Source: JAKLKS01 sp964370855
Lineage (GTDB): Bacteria; Planctomycetota; JAJSAM01; JAKLKS01
Reading direction: 5' to 3'
DNA: 37,140 bases
Assembly (NCBI GenBank): GCA_964370855.1
Contig: CAYJMF010000041.1
Location: 1 to 37,140, forward strand
Position numbers and translations under genes: made by a program. The notes under the pieces are model-generated. The model saw only the letters and a program-made list of their open reading frames with translations. It was not told where the DNA came from and ran no database searches. Numbering within the stretch: the first letter of the stretch is position 1; each line of letters opens with the position of its first letter. Positions 1-8,183 of this stretch are shown one piece after another.

Positions 1-76
1 GTCTGACACCATTCTGCGGCGGCGTGTGTCCGTGCACCTCCAACTCCCCGCTCCGCCGCGGAATGGTGTCTGACAC
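1..76. repeat. Inverted-repeat element 1, cut by the window edge
   Basis: Bases 1-22 and 53-74 are reverse complements at 20 of 22 positions, around a 30-base spacer. The outer part of each arm holds the palindrome-like GTGTCTGACAC. The right arm runs on to about 76, so the left arm was probably cut by the window start. No gene lies inside. It belongs with the long inverted repeats at 886-993, 12975-13098, 15571-15677 and 36967-37062. A contig breaking inside it fits a multicopy sequence. Confidence 0.75.
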
Positions 77-94
77 CCGTCCGCGCCCCTGGCG

Positions 95-100
95 TACACT
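95..100 (+). promoter_or_regulatory. Probable -10 element of the TauE gene
   Basis: TACACT lies 7 nt before the ATG at 108. CTGACA at 70-75 could be a -35 element but the spacer would be 19 nt. No Shine-Dalgarno sequence lies between the hexamer and the ATG. This would give a leaderless or almost leaderless mRNA. Confidence 0.4.
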
Positions 101-107
101 CCTCCCC

Positions 108-866
108 ATGACCCCCGCCGAGGGCGCCCTGCTCGCCGCCGCCGCCGCCGCCGCGGGGATGATCAACTCCGTGGCCGGCGGGGGGACCCTCGTCTCCTTC
201 CCGGCGCTGCGCGCCGTGGGCTTCCTCTCCCGCGCCGCCAACGCGACGAGCACCGTGGCGCTCTGGCCCGGCGCCTGGGGGGCCATCGGGGGCTACCGGA
301 GGGATCTCGCCGGGGCGGGGCGCCTCGTCGGGGCGCTGGCGGTGCCGAGCCTGCTGGGCGGCGGCCTCGGCGCGTGGCTCCTCCTGGTGACGGAGGAGAG
401 GACCTTCGGCCGCATCGTCCCCTGGCTCGTCCTCTTCGCGACGGCGCTCTTCGCCTTCTCGGGCCGCATCGCCGCCCGCTTCGGGGCCGGCGCAGGCGAG
501 GGGGACCCGCGGCCGGGCCCCCTCACCCTCCTCTACCAGTTCCTGGTGGCGGTCTACGGCGGCTACTTCGGCGCCGGCATCGGGATCCTGATGCTCGCCA
601 TGCTCGGGACGCTGGGGATGCGGGACATCCACCGCATGAACGGCGTGAAGATGTTCCAGGGGATGCTCATCAACGCCGTGGCCATCGCCATCTTCGTCTT
701 CGCCGGCGACCTCATCCGCTGGCCCGAGGCGGGTCTCATGGCGGCCTCCGCCCTCGCCGGCGGCTACGCCGGGGCGCGTCTCGCGAAGCGTATCCCCAAG
801 GGTGTCATCAGGGCCATCGTCATCGCCACCGGCCTTGCCGTCGCCGCGGTCGAGTTCGCCCGATAG
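108..866 (+). CDS. TauE/SafE family membrane exporter
   Basis: This 252-residue protein is almost entirely hydrophobic, with about seven to eight predicted membrane spans. Near the N-terminus it has the stretch AGMINSVAGGGTLVSFPAL, the family's usual first-repeat signature; the second half repeats the pattern with YGGYFGAGIGILMLAMLG. The family (old DUF81) exports sulfite, sulfoacetate or other organosulfur anions across the inner membrane; the substrate here cannot be read from sequence. The ATG at 108 is preferred over upstream starts because the family match begins there and the upstream codons lie in the inverted repeat. It is followed by another inverted repeat and then an aromatic-CoA oxygenase gene, so the two are probably separate transcription units. 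Confidence 0.88.
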   Translation: MTPAEGALLAAAAAAAGMINSVAGGGTLVSFPALRAVGFLSRAANATSTVALWPGAWGAIGGYRRDLAGAGRLVGALAVPSLLGGGLGAWLLLVTEERTFGRIVPWLVLFATALFAFSGRIAARFGAGAGEGDPRPGPLTLLYQFLVAVYGGYFGAGIGILMLAMLGTLGMRDIHRMNGVKMFQGMLINAVAIAIFVFAGDLIRWPEAGLMAASALAGGYAGARLAKRIPKGVIRAIVIATGLAVAAVEFAR

Positions 867-885
867 ATGCCCACCCTGAAGATGC

Positions 886-993
886 CGGGCCCAGTTCAGT
901 ATGGAAATTCCTGCGACGAAAGCGGTTCAATTCCCCCTCCAAGTCCCGCCGCAGGAATTTCCCCTCCACCCTGTGCCAGGCACCGGGCCTACA
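886..993. repeat. Inverted-repeat element 2 between tauE-like gene and oxygenase gene
   Basis: The inner arms 903-918 and 947-962 are reverse complements at 15 of 16 positions around a 28-base spacer. The flanks pair less well. The left flank carries GTTCAGTATGG at 894-904, the same 11-mer found in both arms of the element at 12975-13098. The right flank holds GTGCCAGGCAC at about 973-983, itself a palindrome. It starts about 20 nt after the stop codon at 866, so it could also fold as a transcription terminator. Confidence 0.65.
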
Positions 994-995
994 AT
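990..995 (+). promoter_or_regulatory. Probable -10 element of the oxygenase gene
   Basis: TACAAT matches the sigma70-type -10 consensus at five of six positions and ends 8 nt before the ATG at 1004. No convincing -35 and no Shine-Dalgarno are visible. This supports a leaderless start. Confidence 0.45.
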
Positions 996-1003
996 CCCCG
1001 CCC

Positions 1004-3253
1004 ATGAACATCGTGTCCATCGGCGGGGGGCCCGCGGGCCTCTACTTCGCCATCCTCGCGAAGAAGGCGTTTCCCGGCTCCCGGATCCGGGTCTTCGAGC
1101 GCAACCGGCCCGACGACACCTTCGGGTGGGGGGTCGTCTTCTCCCGCGAGACCCTGGACCACTTCCGGGAGGCGGACCCGCAGACCTACGACGCCATCCG
1201 GGGCTCCTTCGTCTACTGGGACGACATCGAGACCTTCTACGGCGGGGCCCGCTCCGTCTCCCGGGGCCACGGGTTCTGCGGCTTCTCCCGCCGGCGCCTG
1301 CTGGAGATCCTCCAGCAGCGGGCCGCGGCGCTCGGGGTCGAGACGACCTTCGAGAAGGAGGCCGCCGGGCCGGAGGCCTTCCCCGACGCCGACCTCGTGG
1401 TGGCCGCCGACGGGGTCAACAGCCGGGTGCGGGACGGGCACGCCGCCGACTTCCGCCCCTCCATCCGGTGGGGGGCCTGCCGGTTCTCCTGGCTCGGCAC
1501 CGATCTCCCGCTGCGGGCCTTCACCTTCGTCTTCAAGCGCAACGAGCACGGCCTCTTCCAGGTCCACGCCTACCCTTTCGAGAAGAGCCTCTCCACCTGG
1601 ATCGTCGAGTGCCGCGAGGAGACCTGGCGCCGCGCCGGCCTCGACGGGGCCTCCGAGGCGGAGACCGTCGCCTACTGCGAAAAGCTCTTCGCCGAGGAGC
1701 TGAAGGGGCACCGCCTCCTCGCCAACCGCTCCGTCTGGCGCTCCTTCCCGGAGGTCTCCTGCGGCTCCTGGAGCGCGGGGAACGTCGTCCTCCTCGGGGA
1801 CGCGGCCCACACCGCCCACTTCTCCATCGGGTCGGGCACGAAGCTCGCCATGGAGGACGCCATCGCGCTGGTGGCGGCCCTGCGGGAGTTCGGCGGCGGG
1901 GAGATGAAGCAGGTCCTCCGCGCCTACGAGGAGGCGCGCCGGCCCGACGTGATCCGCATACAGCGGGCGGCGCGGACGAGCCAGGCCTGGTTCGAGGAGT
2001 CGGAACGGTACATGGCGCAGGACCCGGTCCAGCTCACCTTCAACCTGATGACGCGCTCCAAGCGCATCACCTGGGACAACCTCCGCCAGCGGGACCCGGG
2101 CCTCGTCGCCCGCACGGGGGAGTGGTTCCGGAAGCAGGCCGGCGCCCCGCGCACCGCCGACGGGACGGCCCCGCCGCCGGCGTTCACGCCCCTCCAACTC
2201 CGCGACCTCGTGATTCCCAACCGCTTCGTCGTGAGCCCGATGTGCCAGTACTCCGCCGTGGACGGGATGCCCGGCGACTGGCACCTCGTCCACCTCGGGA
2301 GCCGGGCGGTCGGGGGCGCGGGGCTCGTGATGACGGAGATGACCGACGTCTCCCCCGAGGGGCGCATCACGAAGGGGTGCGCGGGAATCTGGAACGAAGC
2401 GCAGGCCGACGCGTGGAAGCGCGTCGTCGCCTTCGTGCACGGGAACTCGAAGGCCCGCATCGGCATGCAGATCGCCCACGCCGGGCGCAAGGGCTCCTGC
2501 TCGCTGCCCTGGGAGGGGGACGCGCCGCTCGCCGAAGGGGGGTGGGAGACGATGGGGCCCTCGGCCCTTCCCTTCAAGCCGGGCTGGCCGGCGCCGCGGG
2601 AGATGACGCGGGCCGACATGGACCGGGTGCGGGAGGAGTTCGTCGCCGCCGCCCGCCGCGCCGACGGTGCCGGCTTCGACCTCCTCGAGGTCCACGTGGC
2701 CCACGGCTACCTCCTCTCCTCCTTCACGTCGCCGCTCTCCAACAGGCGCACCGACGATTACGGCGGGACGCTGGAGAACCGGATGCGCTTCCCCCGCGAG
2801 GTGGTGGCGGCGGTGCGCGCCGCCTGGCCCGCGGGGAAGCCGCTCTCGGTGCGCATCTCCGCCAGCGACTGGGTGGAGGACGGGGGGATGACGCCGGCGG
2901 AGTCCGTGGAGATGGCGCGGATGCTGAAGGAGGACGGGGTGGACCTCATCGACGTGTCGAGCGGCGGGAACGCGCCGGAGTCGCGCATCGACTACGGGCG
3001 GATGTACCAGGTCCCCTTCGCCGACCGGATCCGCCACGGGGCGGGGATCCCGGTGATGGCCGTGGGTGCGATCCTCGGCGCCGACCACGCCAACACCATC
3101 CTCGCCGCCGGCCGCGCCGACCTCGTCGCCATGGCCCGGCCCTTCCTCGGGGATCCCTACCTGCCCCTCCACGCGGCGGCGGAGCACGGGTACGACGAGC
3201 AGCCCTGGCCGAACCAGTACCTCGCGGCGAAGCCGCGGCGGCGGCGGGGGTAG
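1004..3253 (+). CDS. Fused FAD monooxygenase/old-yellow-enzyme, anthraniloyl-CoA or salicylyl-CoA type
   Basis: The 749-residue protein has two flavin domains. Residues 1 to about 385 form an aromatic-ring FAD monooxygenase, with the dinucleotide motif GGGPAG at residues 7-12 and the second FAD motif GDAAHTAHFSIGSG around Asp266. From about residue 394 an NADH:flavin oxidoreductase (OYE) barrel follows, with SPMCQYS, HAGRKGS and SNRRTDDYGG typical of the family. This exact fusion is known for 2-aminobenzoyl-CoA monooxygenase/reductase and for bifunctional salicylyl-CoA 5-hydroxylase. Both hydroxylate a CoA-activated aromatic ring, and the OYE half then reduces the ring in the anthraniloyl case. 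No CoA ligase or ring-cleavage gene is adjacent, so the substrate stays open. The ATG at 1004 begins directly with the Rossmann strand. Confidence 0.88.
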   Translation: MNIVSIGGGPAGLYFAILAKKAFPGSRIRVFERNRPDDTFGWGVVFSRETLDHFREADPQTYDAIRGSFVYWDDIETFYGGARSVSRGHGFCGFSRRRLLEILQQRAAALGVETTFEKEAAGPEAFPDADLVVAADGVNSRVRDGHAADFRPSIRWGACRFSWLGTDLPLRAFTFVFKRNEHGLFQVHAYPFEKSLSTWIVECREETWRRAGLDGASEAETVAYCEKLFAEELKGHRLLANRSVWRSFPEVSCGSWSAGNVVLLGDAAHTAHFSIGSGTKLAMEDAIALVAALREFGGGEMKQVLRAYEEARRPDVIRIQRAARTSQAWFEESERYMAQDPVQLTFNLMTRSKRITWDNLRQRDPGLVARTGEWFRKQAGAPRTADGTAPPPAFTPLQLRDLVIPNRFVVSPMCQYSAVDGMPGDWHLVHLGSRAVGGAGLVMTEMTDVSPEGRITKGCAGIWNEAQADAWKRVVAFVHGNSKARIGMQIAHAGRKGSCSLPWEGDAPLAEGGWETMGPSALPFKPGWPAPREMTRADMDRVREEFVAAARRADGAGFDLLEVHVAHGYLLSSFTSPLSNRRTDDYGGTLENRMRFPREVVAAVRAAWPAGKPLSVRISASDWVEDGGMTPAESVEMARMLKEDGVDLIDVSSGGNAPESRIDYGRMYQVPFADRIRHGAGIPVMAVGAILGADHANTILAAGRADLVAMARPFLGDPYLPLHAAAEHGYDEQPWPNQYLAAKPRRRRG

Positions 3254-3256
3254 CGC

Positions 3257-4294
3257 CTACTCCTTCTCGAGGTGGATGCTCCCGGTCCCCGACACGATGC
3301 TGAGGGTGCCGCCCTTCCCGTCGCCGAGGGTGCCGCTGAGCTTCCGCGCGACCTTCCCCTCCATGGTCACCGGGAACTCCGACTCGATGGATCCCGCCCC
3401 GGTGGACCCCTCGACGACGAGGGAGGCGTCGTCGGGGAGGACGACGGTGACGCTCCCGGCCCCGGTCTTCGCGATGCAGCCGCCGCGGAGCGCGCCGGCG
3501 ACGACGACGGACCCGGTGCCGCTCTCCGCACGGACCGTCCCCGAGGCGCCGGACACGGTGACGGTGCCCGCCTTCGTGTCGAGGGCGAGGTTCCCCTTCC
3601 TCCCCTCGACGGTGAGGGAGCCGGTGCCGCTGGAGACGACGGCATCCCCCTCGCCGCCCCGGACGGTGACGGACCCGGCCGCGGTCTCGAGGGAGAGGAC
3701 GCCCGTCGGCCCGGAGACCTGGATGGACCCGGTCCCCGAAACCGCCCGGACCGCGCCGCCCAGGCTCTCGACGTCGATGGAGCCGGCCTTCGTGTCGAGG
3801 TCGAGGTCCCCCTTGAGGGCGCGCACCTTGAGGCTCCCCGTGCCACTGCGGGCCTTGAGGCCGGAGGTGAACCCCTCGGCCCCGATGGAGCCGGCGCCGG
3901 TGGCGGCGGAGAGGAGGGTCCCCGGCGGTGCCGTGACGGTGAAGGCGACGGAGAGGTTGTTCGTCTTCCCGTCCGTCGTGGTCCAGCCGACGGCGACCTT
4001 GCCCTCCTTCGTGCCCTCGACCTTCACCTGGACGCGGTCGAGGTCCTGCTCCGTGGGGGCGGAGATCTCCGCCTCGACGACGATCTCCTTCCCCTCCTTC
4101 GCCACGAGCCGCACCGACCCCGACGGGCTGTCCACGACGACGGCGGGCGCCTCCCCGGCGGGGAGGGTCTTCGCGGGGACCTGTCGGGTCGCCCGGTTTC
4201 CGCCGATGTTGACGACGATGTTCGGCCCGGCGCCGGGGGAGCAGGCGGCGGCGAGGAGGAGGAGGAGCGAGGGGAGGAGGAGGGGGGCCTTCAT
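3257..4294 (-). CDS. DUF4097-like beta-helix lipoprotein
   Basis: The 345-residue protein begins with a lipoprotein signal, MKAPLLLPSLLLLLAAAC, with Cys18 as the likely lipidation site. After about residue 95 it is built of short repeats alternating SGTGSLxV and TKAGSIxV, with a hydrophobic residue every second position. This is the signature of the putative-adhesin DUF4097 family, a right-handed beta-helix. Function is unknown in most members; some are linked to envelope stress signalling. A GGAG sequence about 9 nt before ATG supports the start. It lies 53 nt behind the toroid gene on the same strand, so the two may be one operon, and it converges on the oxygenase gene with 3 nt between the stop codons. 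Confidence 0.8.
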   Translation of the reverse strand: MKAPLLLPSLLLLLAAACSPGAGPNIVVNIGGNRATRQVPAKTLPAGEAPAVVVDSPSGSVRLVAKEGKEIVVEAEISAPTEQDLDRVQVKVEGTKEGKVAVGWTTTDGKTNNLSVAFTVTAPPGTLLSAATGAGSIGAEGFTSGLKARSGTGSLKVRALKGDLDLDTKAGSIDVESLGGAVRAVSGTGSIQVSGPTGVLSLETAAGSVTVRGGEGDAVVSSGTGSLTVEGRKGNLALDTKAGTVTVSGASGTVRAESGTGSVVVAGALRGGCIAKTGAGSVTVVLPDDASLVVEGSTGAGSIESEFPVTMEGKVARKLSGTLGDGKGGTLSIVSGTGSIHLEKE

Positions 4295-4347
4295 GGGGTG
4301 GTCTCCGGGGGACGGACCATTGTAGGCCCTGGGGCCGGCGGAGAGCG

Positions 4348-6477
4348 CTACGGCGACGCCCATGGCGGCCGCCCCGTGTCCCGGTGGCGCGCCATCCACC
4401 AACGGAATCTCGTCGGCGTCCCCGCCCACGCGCCCGAGGGGAGGGAGGGGCACCGCCCCGTGACCGGGTCCCGCGCGAGGGAGCGGAGCGCGTTCATGAA
4501 GGGCTCCTCGATGGGGTTCCGCGGGAGGTTGAGGTCCACGGGCACCGGGAAGGAGAGGTCGGGGATGGTGGTCTCCTCCACGCGGAGATCCAGCCGCAGC
4601 AGCCGCTCGCAGGCCTCCCTCCGCGCGGCGCCGGGGAGCGAGGGAAGCCGGGCGATGGCGCGGAGCGCCGGCCCGGTGCGCCGCGGGACGATCCCCTCCG
4701 CCGGGAAGGCGACCACCTGGTCCACGAGGAACGCGAGGGTCTCGACCCTGCCGAAGTCGGCCAGCGTCCGGAAGGCGGCCTCGAGGAGCTCCGGGTCATG
4801 GTCGGGATCCGCGATGTGCTTCGGCGGGGGGCCGAGGGCGCGGCGGAGCGCCGGCGCCGCGCGGGGCAGGCCGAGCCCGGGGAAGGAGGCGGCGCGGACG
4901 CGCACGGGGAGCCGGCCCGGCCCGGCGGGGCCCGGGAAGGCGGCGGCGAGGACGACGCGCTCGACCTCCTTCTTCCACGCATCGAGCCGCTCCGGGGAAT
5001 CCCCCTCGGCGGGCTCCCGCATGCCGACGTAGGCGGCGGCGACGAAGTCGAGGGCGCGCCGAATCGCGTCGTTGGGGACCGCGGGGTCGGCGAGACGACG
5101 CTCGAGGAGATCGAGGGCGTCGGACAGGTCGGCGAGGGGGAGGCGGATGGGAGGAGGGGGGGACGCGGGCGGGGCGGGCGGTGCGGGCGGGGCCGCCGGT
5201 GGTGCGTCGGGAGGCGGATTCTCGGCGCCCCCTCTCTCCCCTTCCCCCTCTCCCGTCCCCGGCGTGGCGACCCCTCTCCCCGCTCCCGAGTCCACGGGGC
5301 GCGGGGTCTCGGTCCGGTAGGTCTCCGAGGCGCGGACGAGGATGAGGAGGGCGAAGGCGGTGGTGACGGGGCCGCTCAGGCGGTGCCAGCGGGACTCGTC
5401 CTGCCCGCCGTAGAGCGAGCCCCACCCGCCGTCGGGGTTCTGGACGTCCACGAGGACCTCGGCCATGGAGGCGTACCAGGGGACGCCTCCGAGCTCCTCG
5501 AGGCCGGCGAAGACGGCGGCCTTCTCGAGGGCGTAGAGGTCGTAGAGGGCGAAGCCCTCCTGGCCGAGGGGGTAGCCGCGGCGGAGGTCGCGGAGGAGGG
5601 AGGGGCCCTCCATCTCGAGGAGGCGGCGGGCGCGATCCTCCGCGGCGGCGGCCTTCGCGCGGAGCTCCGCCCCCGTGCCGGGATCCTTCGCGAGGGCGGC
5701 CCGGGCGAGGAGGAGGTTGGCGAGGCCCATGAAGGTGCCGGTGCGGTAGGGGGAGGGCTCCTTCTCCCCGTGTAGGCCGCGGAGCGCGTAGGGCCAGGAG
5801 CCCTCCGCGGACTGCGTCCCGACGAGGGACTCGAGGTGGCGGCGCCAGACCTCGGCCGGGGCCGGGGCCCCCGCCCTCCCCGCGGCCCAGAGGCCGAGGG
5901 CGGCGAACTGGGTCGTGGAGAGGTTGTGGAGGTCGGACTCGACGGACTTCATCGCCTCCTCGTCGGCGGGGTCCCGGAGGTAGTAGCCCCACCAACCGGT
6001 GGTCCGGCTCACGGAGGCGGCCATCCGCGCGGAGAGTTCCCGCACCGCCTCGGGGCGGGCGTTGTCGGCCTGGAGGAGCATGAGCAGGATGCCCGCGGCG
6101 TAGACCTTCTCCCGGGCCCCCTCGCGGGCGGATTTCCCCGGGGGGACGAGCCAGTCGATGGCCTTCCGCGCGACGGCGACGCCGTCGGTGGTACCGGCGT
6201 GGCGGGCGGCCAGCGCGCAGAGGGCGGTGATGCCCTCGAACTCCTGCGCCGCGGCCCAGATCGGGTGCCGGGTGTTGGGGAAGGAGCCGTCGGGCCTTTG
6301 TATCTTCTTTAGATACACTACGGCGGCGTCGATGGAGGCGTGGACGCGCTCCCGGAGGGCGGGGGCGACGCCGGCGGACTTGAGGCGGTGCTCCGTCTCC
6401 TCGAAGTCGGCGCGGGCGGAGGCGGGGAGGGCGGCCAGCGCCGCAAGTAGGATCGACCGGAGGAGCCCGCCCCGCAC
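4348..6477 (-). CDS. Secreted prenyltransferase/squalene-oxidase-repeat protein
   Basis: The 709-residue protein starts at GTG and has a signal peptide (MRGGLLRSILLAALAALPASARA). Residues of about 45-380 contain repeats with QRPDGSFPN, TQSAEGSWPYAL and QNPDGGWGSLYGG motifs, which build alpha/alpha toroids in squalene cyclases and prenyltransferases. No DxDD-type cyclase motif is seen, so this is probably a structural or binding toroid rather than a terpene cyclase. A proline/alanine-rich linker at about residues 386-443 leads to a helical C-terminal part of unknown role. Proteins of this make-up are common in Planctomycetota. It begins 43 nt downstream of the tRNA's 3' end on the same strand and is followed by the DUF4097-like lipoprotein. 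Confidence 0.75.
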   Translation of the reverse strand: MRGGLLRSILLAALAALPASARADFEETEHRLKSAGVAPALRERVHASIDAAVVYLKKIQRPDGSFPNTRHPIWAAAQEFEGITALCALAARHAGTTDGVAVARKAIDWLVPPGKSAREGAREKVYAAGILLMLLQADNARPEAVRELSARMAASVSRTTGWWGYYLRDPADEEAMKSVESDLHNLSTTQFAALGLWAAGRAGAPAPAEVWRRHLESLVGTQSAEGSWPYALRGLHGEKEPSPYRTGTFMGLANLLLARAALAKDPGTGAELRAKAAAAEDRARRLLEMEGPSLLRDLRRGYPLGQEGFALYDLYALEKAAVFAGLEELGGVPWYASMAEVLVDVQNPDGGWGSLYGGQDESRWHRLSGPVTTAFALLILVRASETYRTETPRPVDSGAGRGVATPGTGEGEGERGGAENPPPDAPPAAPPAPPAPPASPPPPIRLPLADLSDALDLLERRLADPAVPNDAIRRALDFVAAAYVGMREPAEGDSPERLDAWKKEVERVVLAAAFPGPAGPGRLPVRVRAASFPGLGLPRAAPALRRALGPPPKHIADPDHDPELLEAAFRTLADFGRVETLAFLVDQVVAFPAEGIVPRRTGPALRAIARLPSLPGAARREACERLLRLDLRVEETTIPDLSFPVPVDLNLPRNPIEEPFMNALRSLARDPVTGRCPSLPSGAWAGTPTRFRWWMARHRDTGRPPWASP

Positions 6478-6519
6478 CGCCTCAGGATACCGTCCCCCGC
6501 CGCCCCGTCCGGGCGGCCC

Positions 6520-6592
6520 TGGGCACGCCGGGATTCGAACCCGGATCCAAGGGATTATGAGTCCCCTGCTCGACCGATTGAGCTACGTGCCC
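6520..6592 (-). tRNA. tRNA with CAT anticodon, probably tRNA-Ile2 (lysidine type)
   Basis: The minus strand folds as a complete cloverleaf. It has a perfect 7-bp acceptor (GGGCACG with CGTGCCC), a D arm GCTC/GAGC, an anticodon stem GGGGA/TCCCT with loop CTCATAA, and a T arm CCGGG-TTCGAAT-CCCGG. The discriminator base is A and CCA is not encoded. CAT can mean elongator Met, initiator Met or Ile2. The initiator is unlikely, as it lacks the three G-C pairs of the initiator anticodon stem. The CTTGG after the anticodon arm recalls Ile2 genes, where C34 is changed to lysidine. The Ile2 versus elongator-Met choice is not certain. Foreign-looking DNA begins right at its 5' end. Confidence 0.9.
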
Positions 6593-7014
6593 GGGGATGT
6601 TCGTATCATCTTTCTTCAGAGGCGGTTCCGGCATTTCGGAGGGGGGTGCAAAGGCTCCGGGAGAGGTCATGTGAATCGTCTAGGTGTGCAGCAAGTGTGC
6701 AAGGGATACCGACCATGGTGGCGGTCCACGGTCACCCATCCCTCTTGGGTCTCGCGGCCGACCATCTGGCCTGACGTTGAATTCAAGGTCGAGAACCGCC
6801 CGGCCTGTGCGAGGACTGCAGTCGAGTGGTTGACGCCCGGGTCGGCGTCGCCGATGCCTTCTGCCATCACTGCCTACCTCTCTCAGGGGCAACTTCAGTC
6901 CCGTGAACAAGCTAGTCGTGGGGGGGGGCGGCAACATGAAGAGTAATGGGCTTGCCCATGGTTGGGGCTTTCTATAGCCTCAGTGCCGGACTTGGGATCG
7001 ACCGGAGGTGGTCC
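6593..7014. other. Gene-poor junction between the tRNA and the island
   Basis: About 420 bases without a gene I can support. Composition shifts here from the very high GC to the left to a more balanced mix. Short open frames exist on both strands (for example minus 6667-6870), but none shows a ribosome site, a motif or convincing codon use. I see no integrase, no second tRNA end and no clear direct repeat of the tRNA. Confidence 0.4.
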
Positions 7015-7431
7015 ATGGTAGATGCAGCGGGGGCGATGAGTCTGCTCTCAGGCGCGATGGGGCTCGCTGCCAAGTTGATGCCCCTGCTCAAGAAGGACCC
7101 CGAGGCGATGGCGATGGTGACAGACCTCCAGGCTGAGTTGGGGAAGGCCAGCGCGGCCTTGGTGGAGCAGGGCAGAGAGAATCTGCTTCTCCAGAAGGAA
7201 GTCATGGACCTGCACCGAAAGGTCGAGGTGTTGGAGAAGGCGCAAGACCAGAGCGACCGGGTCGAGAAGGTGGGCGGTACTGTCTACCTGATGCACAAGT
7301 CCGCGGGGCCGCGCCAGGGCCCCTACTGTGGGATCTGCTACGGAAAGGACGGGACTTTCATTCCTGTCAGGCGTTGTAGAGAAGAAACCTACTACTGCGA
7401 CCTGTGCAAGAGTTACCCGCGCGGGAACTAG
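7015..7431 (+). CDS. Small coiled-coil protein with a C-terminal zinc ribbon
   Basis: The 138-residue protein has a short N-terminal helix (AAGAMSLLSGAMGLAAKLMPLL), a coiled coil of roughly 60 residues rich in Glu, Leu and Lys, and a C-terminal zinc ribbon. The ribbon reads YCGICYGKDGTFIPV, then RC, then YYCDLCKSYPR, so two CxxC pairs probably bind zinc. I know this architecture from scattered, strain-specific genes in many bacteria, where it is annotated only as hypothetical. GGAGGT at 7004-7009, 5 nt before ATG, fixes this start over the in-frame ATG at 6946. Codon use is less GC-biased than in genes outside 6600-10500, which suggests acquisition. No function is assigned. Confidence 0.75.
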   Translation: MVDAAGAMSLLSGAMGLAAKLMPLLKKDPEAMAMVTDLQAELGKASAALVEQGRENLLLQKEVMDLHRKVEVLEKAQDQSDRVEKVGGTVYLMHKSAGPRQGPYCGICYGKDGTFIPVRRCREETYYCDLCKSYPRGN

Positions 7432-7545
7432 TCCAGTGGGGGTATGGAGGGCCTGCCGTGACGCCTCTTCTGCTGCGGGGTCTTCGCCATCCGATGCGCC
7501 TCTCTGGATAACGTTTGGAACGATACTACCCTAGGAGGGGATCCT

Positions 7546-8019
7546 GTGCAATGCCCTCCCGGCACGGAACCGATGTGGGCTTGGGGGAGTCGTGGTCAGT
7601 CCTTGCCGCCACCGTACTTCGCGATGATGGAGTCCACATCCACGCGCCGGGGCGTGGGAGGAACTGCATGCAGCAGCAGGCGGTCGATCCAGTCCTCGAA
7701 GGACTTCCGGTCGATCATGATGGCCCCCGCGGTTGCGGAGGTGAACGAGAACCGGCCCGTGATGTCGCGCGGATGGAAGACGCCGCTGGCCGTGGACACG
7801 GATACCCCCAAGTGGTACTCTGCCGTGGACCGGTGGGACTTCTACAAGGCGGCGTGCCGGGCCATCAAACTGGCCGTGCAGGGGTGCCGCAATGACCGTG
7901 AGCGTCGCAAGGCCGAGCGCGAAGCGATCCTTCAGACCCTGGAGAACCTCGCGCTCATCGAAAGGACCAGAGGCGGTGTGCCGATCACCCCGAAGGAGCG
8001 GAAACCATTTCCAGCATGA
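7546..8019 (+). CDS. Uncertain island ORF with a strong ribosome site
   Basis: A GTG at 7546 has AGGAGGGG directly upstream at 7533-7540 with a 5-nt spacer, which is an excellent start signal. The 157-residue product is odd: the first half is rich in Ser, Arg and Pro and looks like an antisense translation, while the second half (from about residue 65) looks like an ordinary helical protein, for example NDRERRKAEREAILQTLENL. The opposite strand is also open over the first half in a protein-like frame, and the two frames share their third codon positions, so GC bias cannot choose between them. It may be a real gene, or a fragment joined to unrelated sequence by decay. No family recognised. Confidence 0.35.
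   Translation: MQCPPGTEPMWAWGSRGQSLPPPYFAMMESTSTRRGVGGTACSSRRSIQSSKDFRSIMMAPAVAEVNENRPVMSRGWKTPLAVDTDTPKWYSAVDRWDFYKAACRAIKLAVQGCRNDRERRKAEREAILQTLENLALIERTRGGVPITPKERKPFPA
7596..7799 (-). pseudogene. Possible C-terminal remnant of a minus-strand island gene
   Basis: On the minus strand this frame ends in a natural-looking C-terminus: IDRKSFEDWIDRLLLHAV, later RRVDVDSIIAKYGGGKD, then stop. It has no good ribosome site, and a stop lies upstream at about 7842-7844. The same frame reopens at 7932-8123 with the plausible segment NPRNPLWSLIEDADLLKVIA, so the two may be pieces of one broken gene. It overlaps the plus-strand ORF at 7546. I do not recognise the family. Confidence 0.3.
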
Positions 8020-8123
8020 TACATCGGGGGTAAGAAGATGTCGGTGGCGATGACCTTCAAGAGGTCGGCGTCCTCGATGAGGGACCAGAGAGGATTTCTT
8101 GGATTTAAGGCAAGGTAGTTCAC
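7932..8123 (-). pseudogene. Possible N-terminal remnant of the same minus-strand gene
   Basis: A GTG-initiated frame of 63 residues reads MNYLALNPRNPLWSLIEDAD and continues through LLKVIATDIFLPPMYHAG before it loses protein-like character. It is in the same minus-strand frame as the fragment at 7596-7799, with stops in between. No Shine-Dalgarno is visible before the GTG. The call is weak and rests only on amino-acid plausibility. Confidence 0.25.
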
Positions 8124-8183
8124 GGTGGTGACTCTGAGTTCTCCCGGGACCTTGGAATTCCGTCCCCATACGGAGGAGGAACC

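Noticed and set aside
374..1003. N-terminal extension of the oxygenase frame up to 374
   Set aside because: The upstream part is Arg/His/Pro-rich antisense-like translation overlapping the TauE gene; the FAD motif begins right after ATG 1004.
6667..6870. Minus-strand ORF of 67 residues next to the tRNA
   Set aside because: No start signal, no motif and no partner; composition is non-coding in character.
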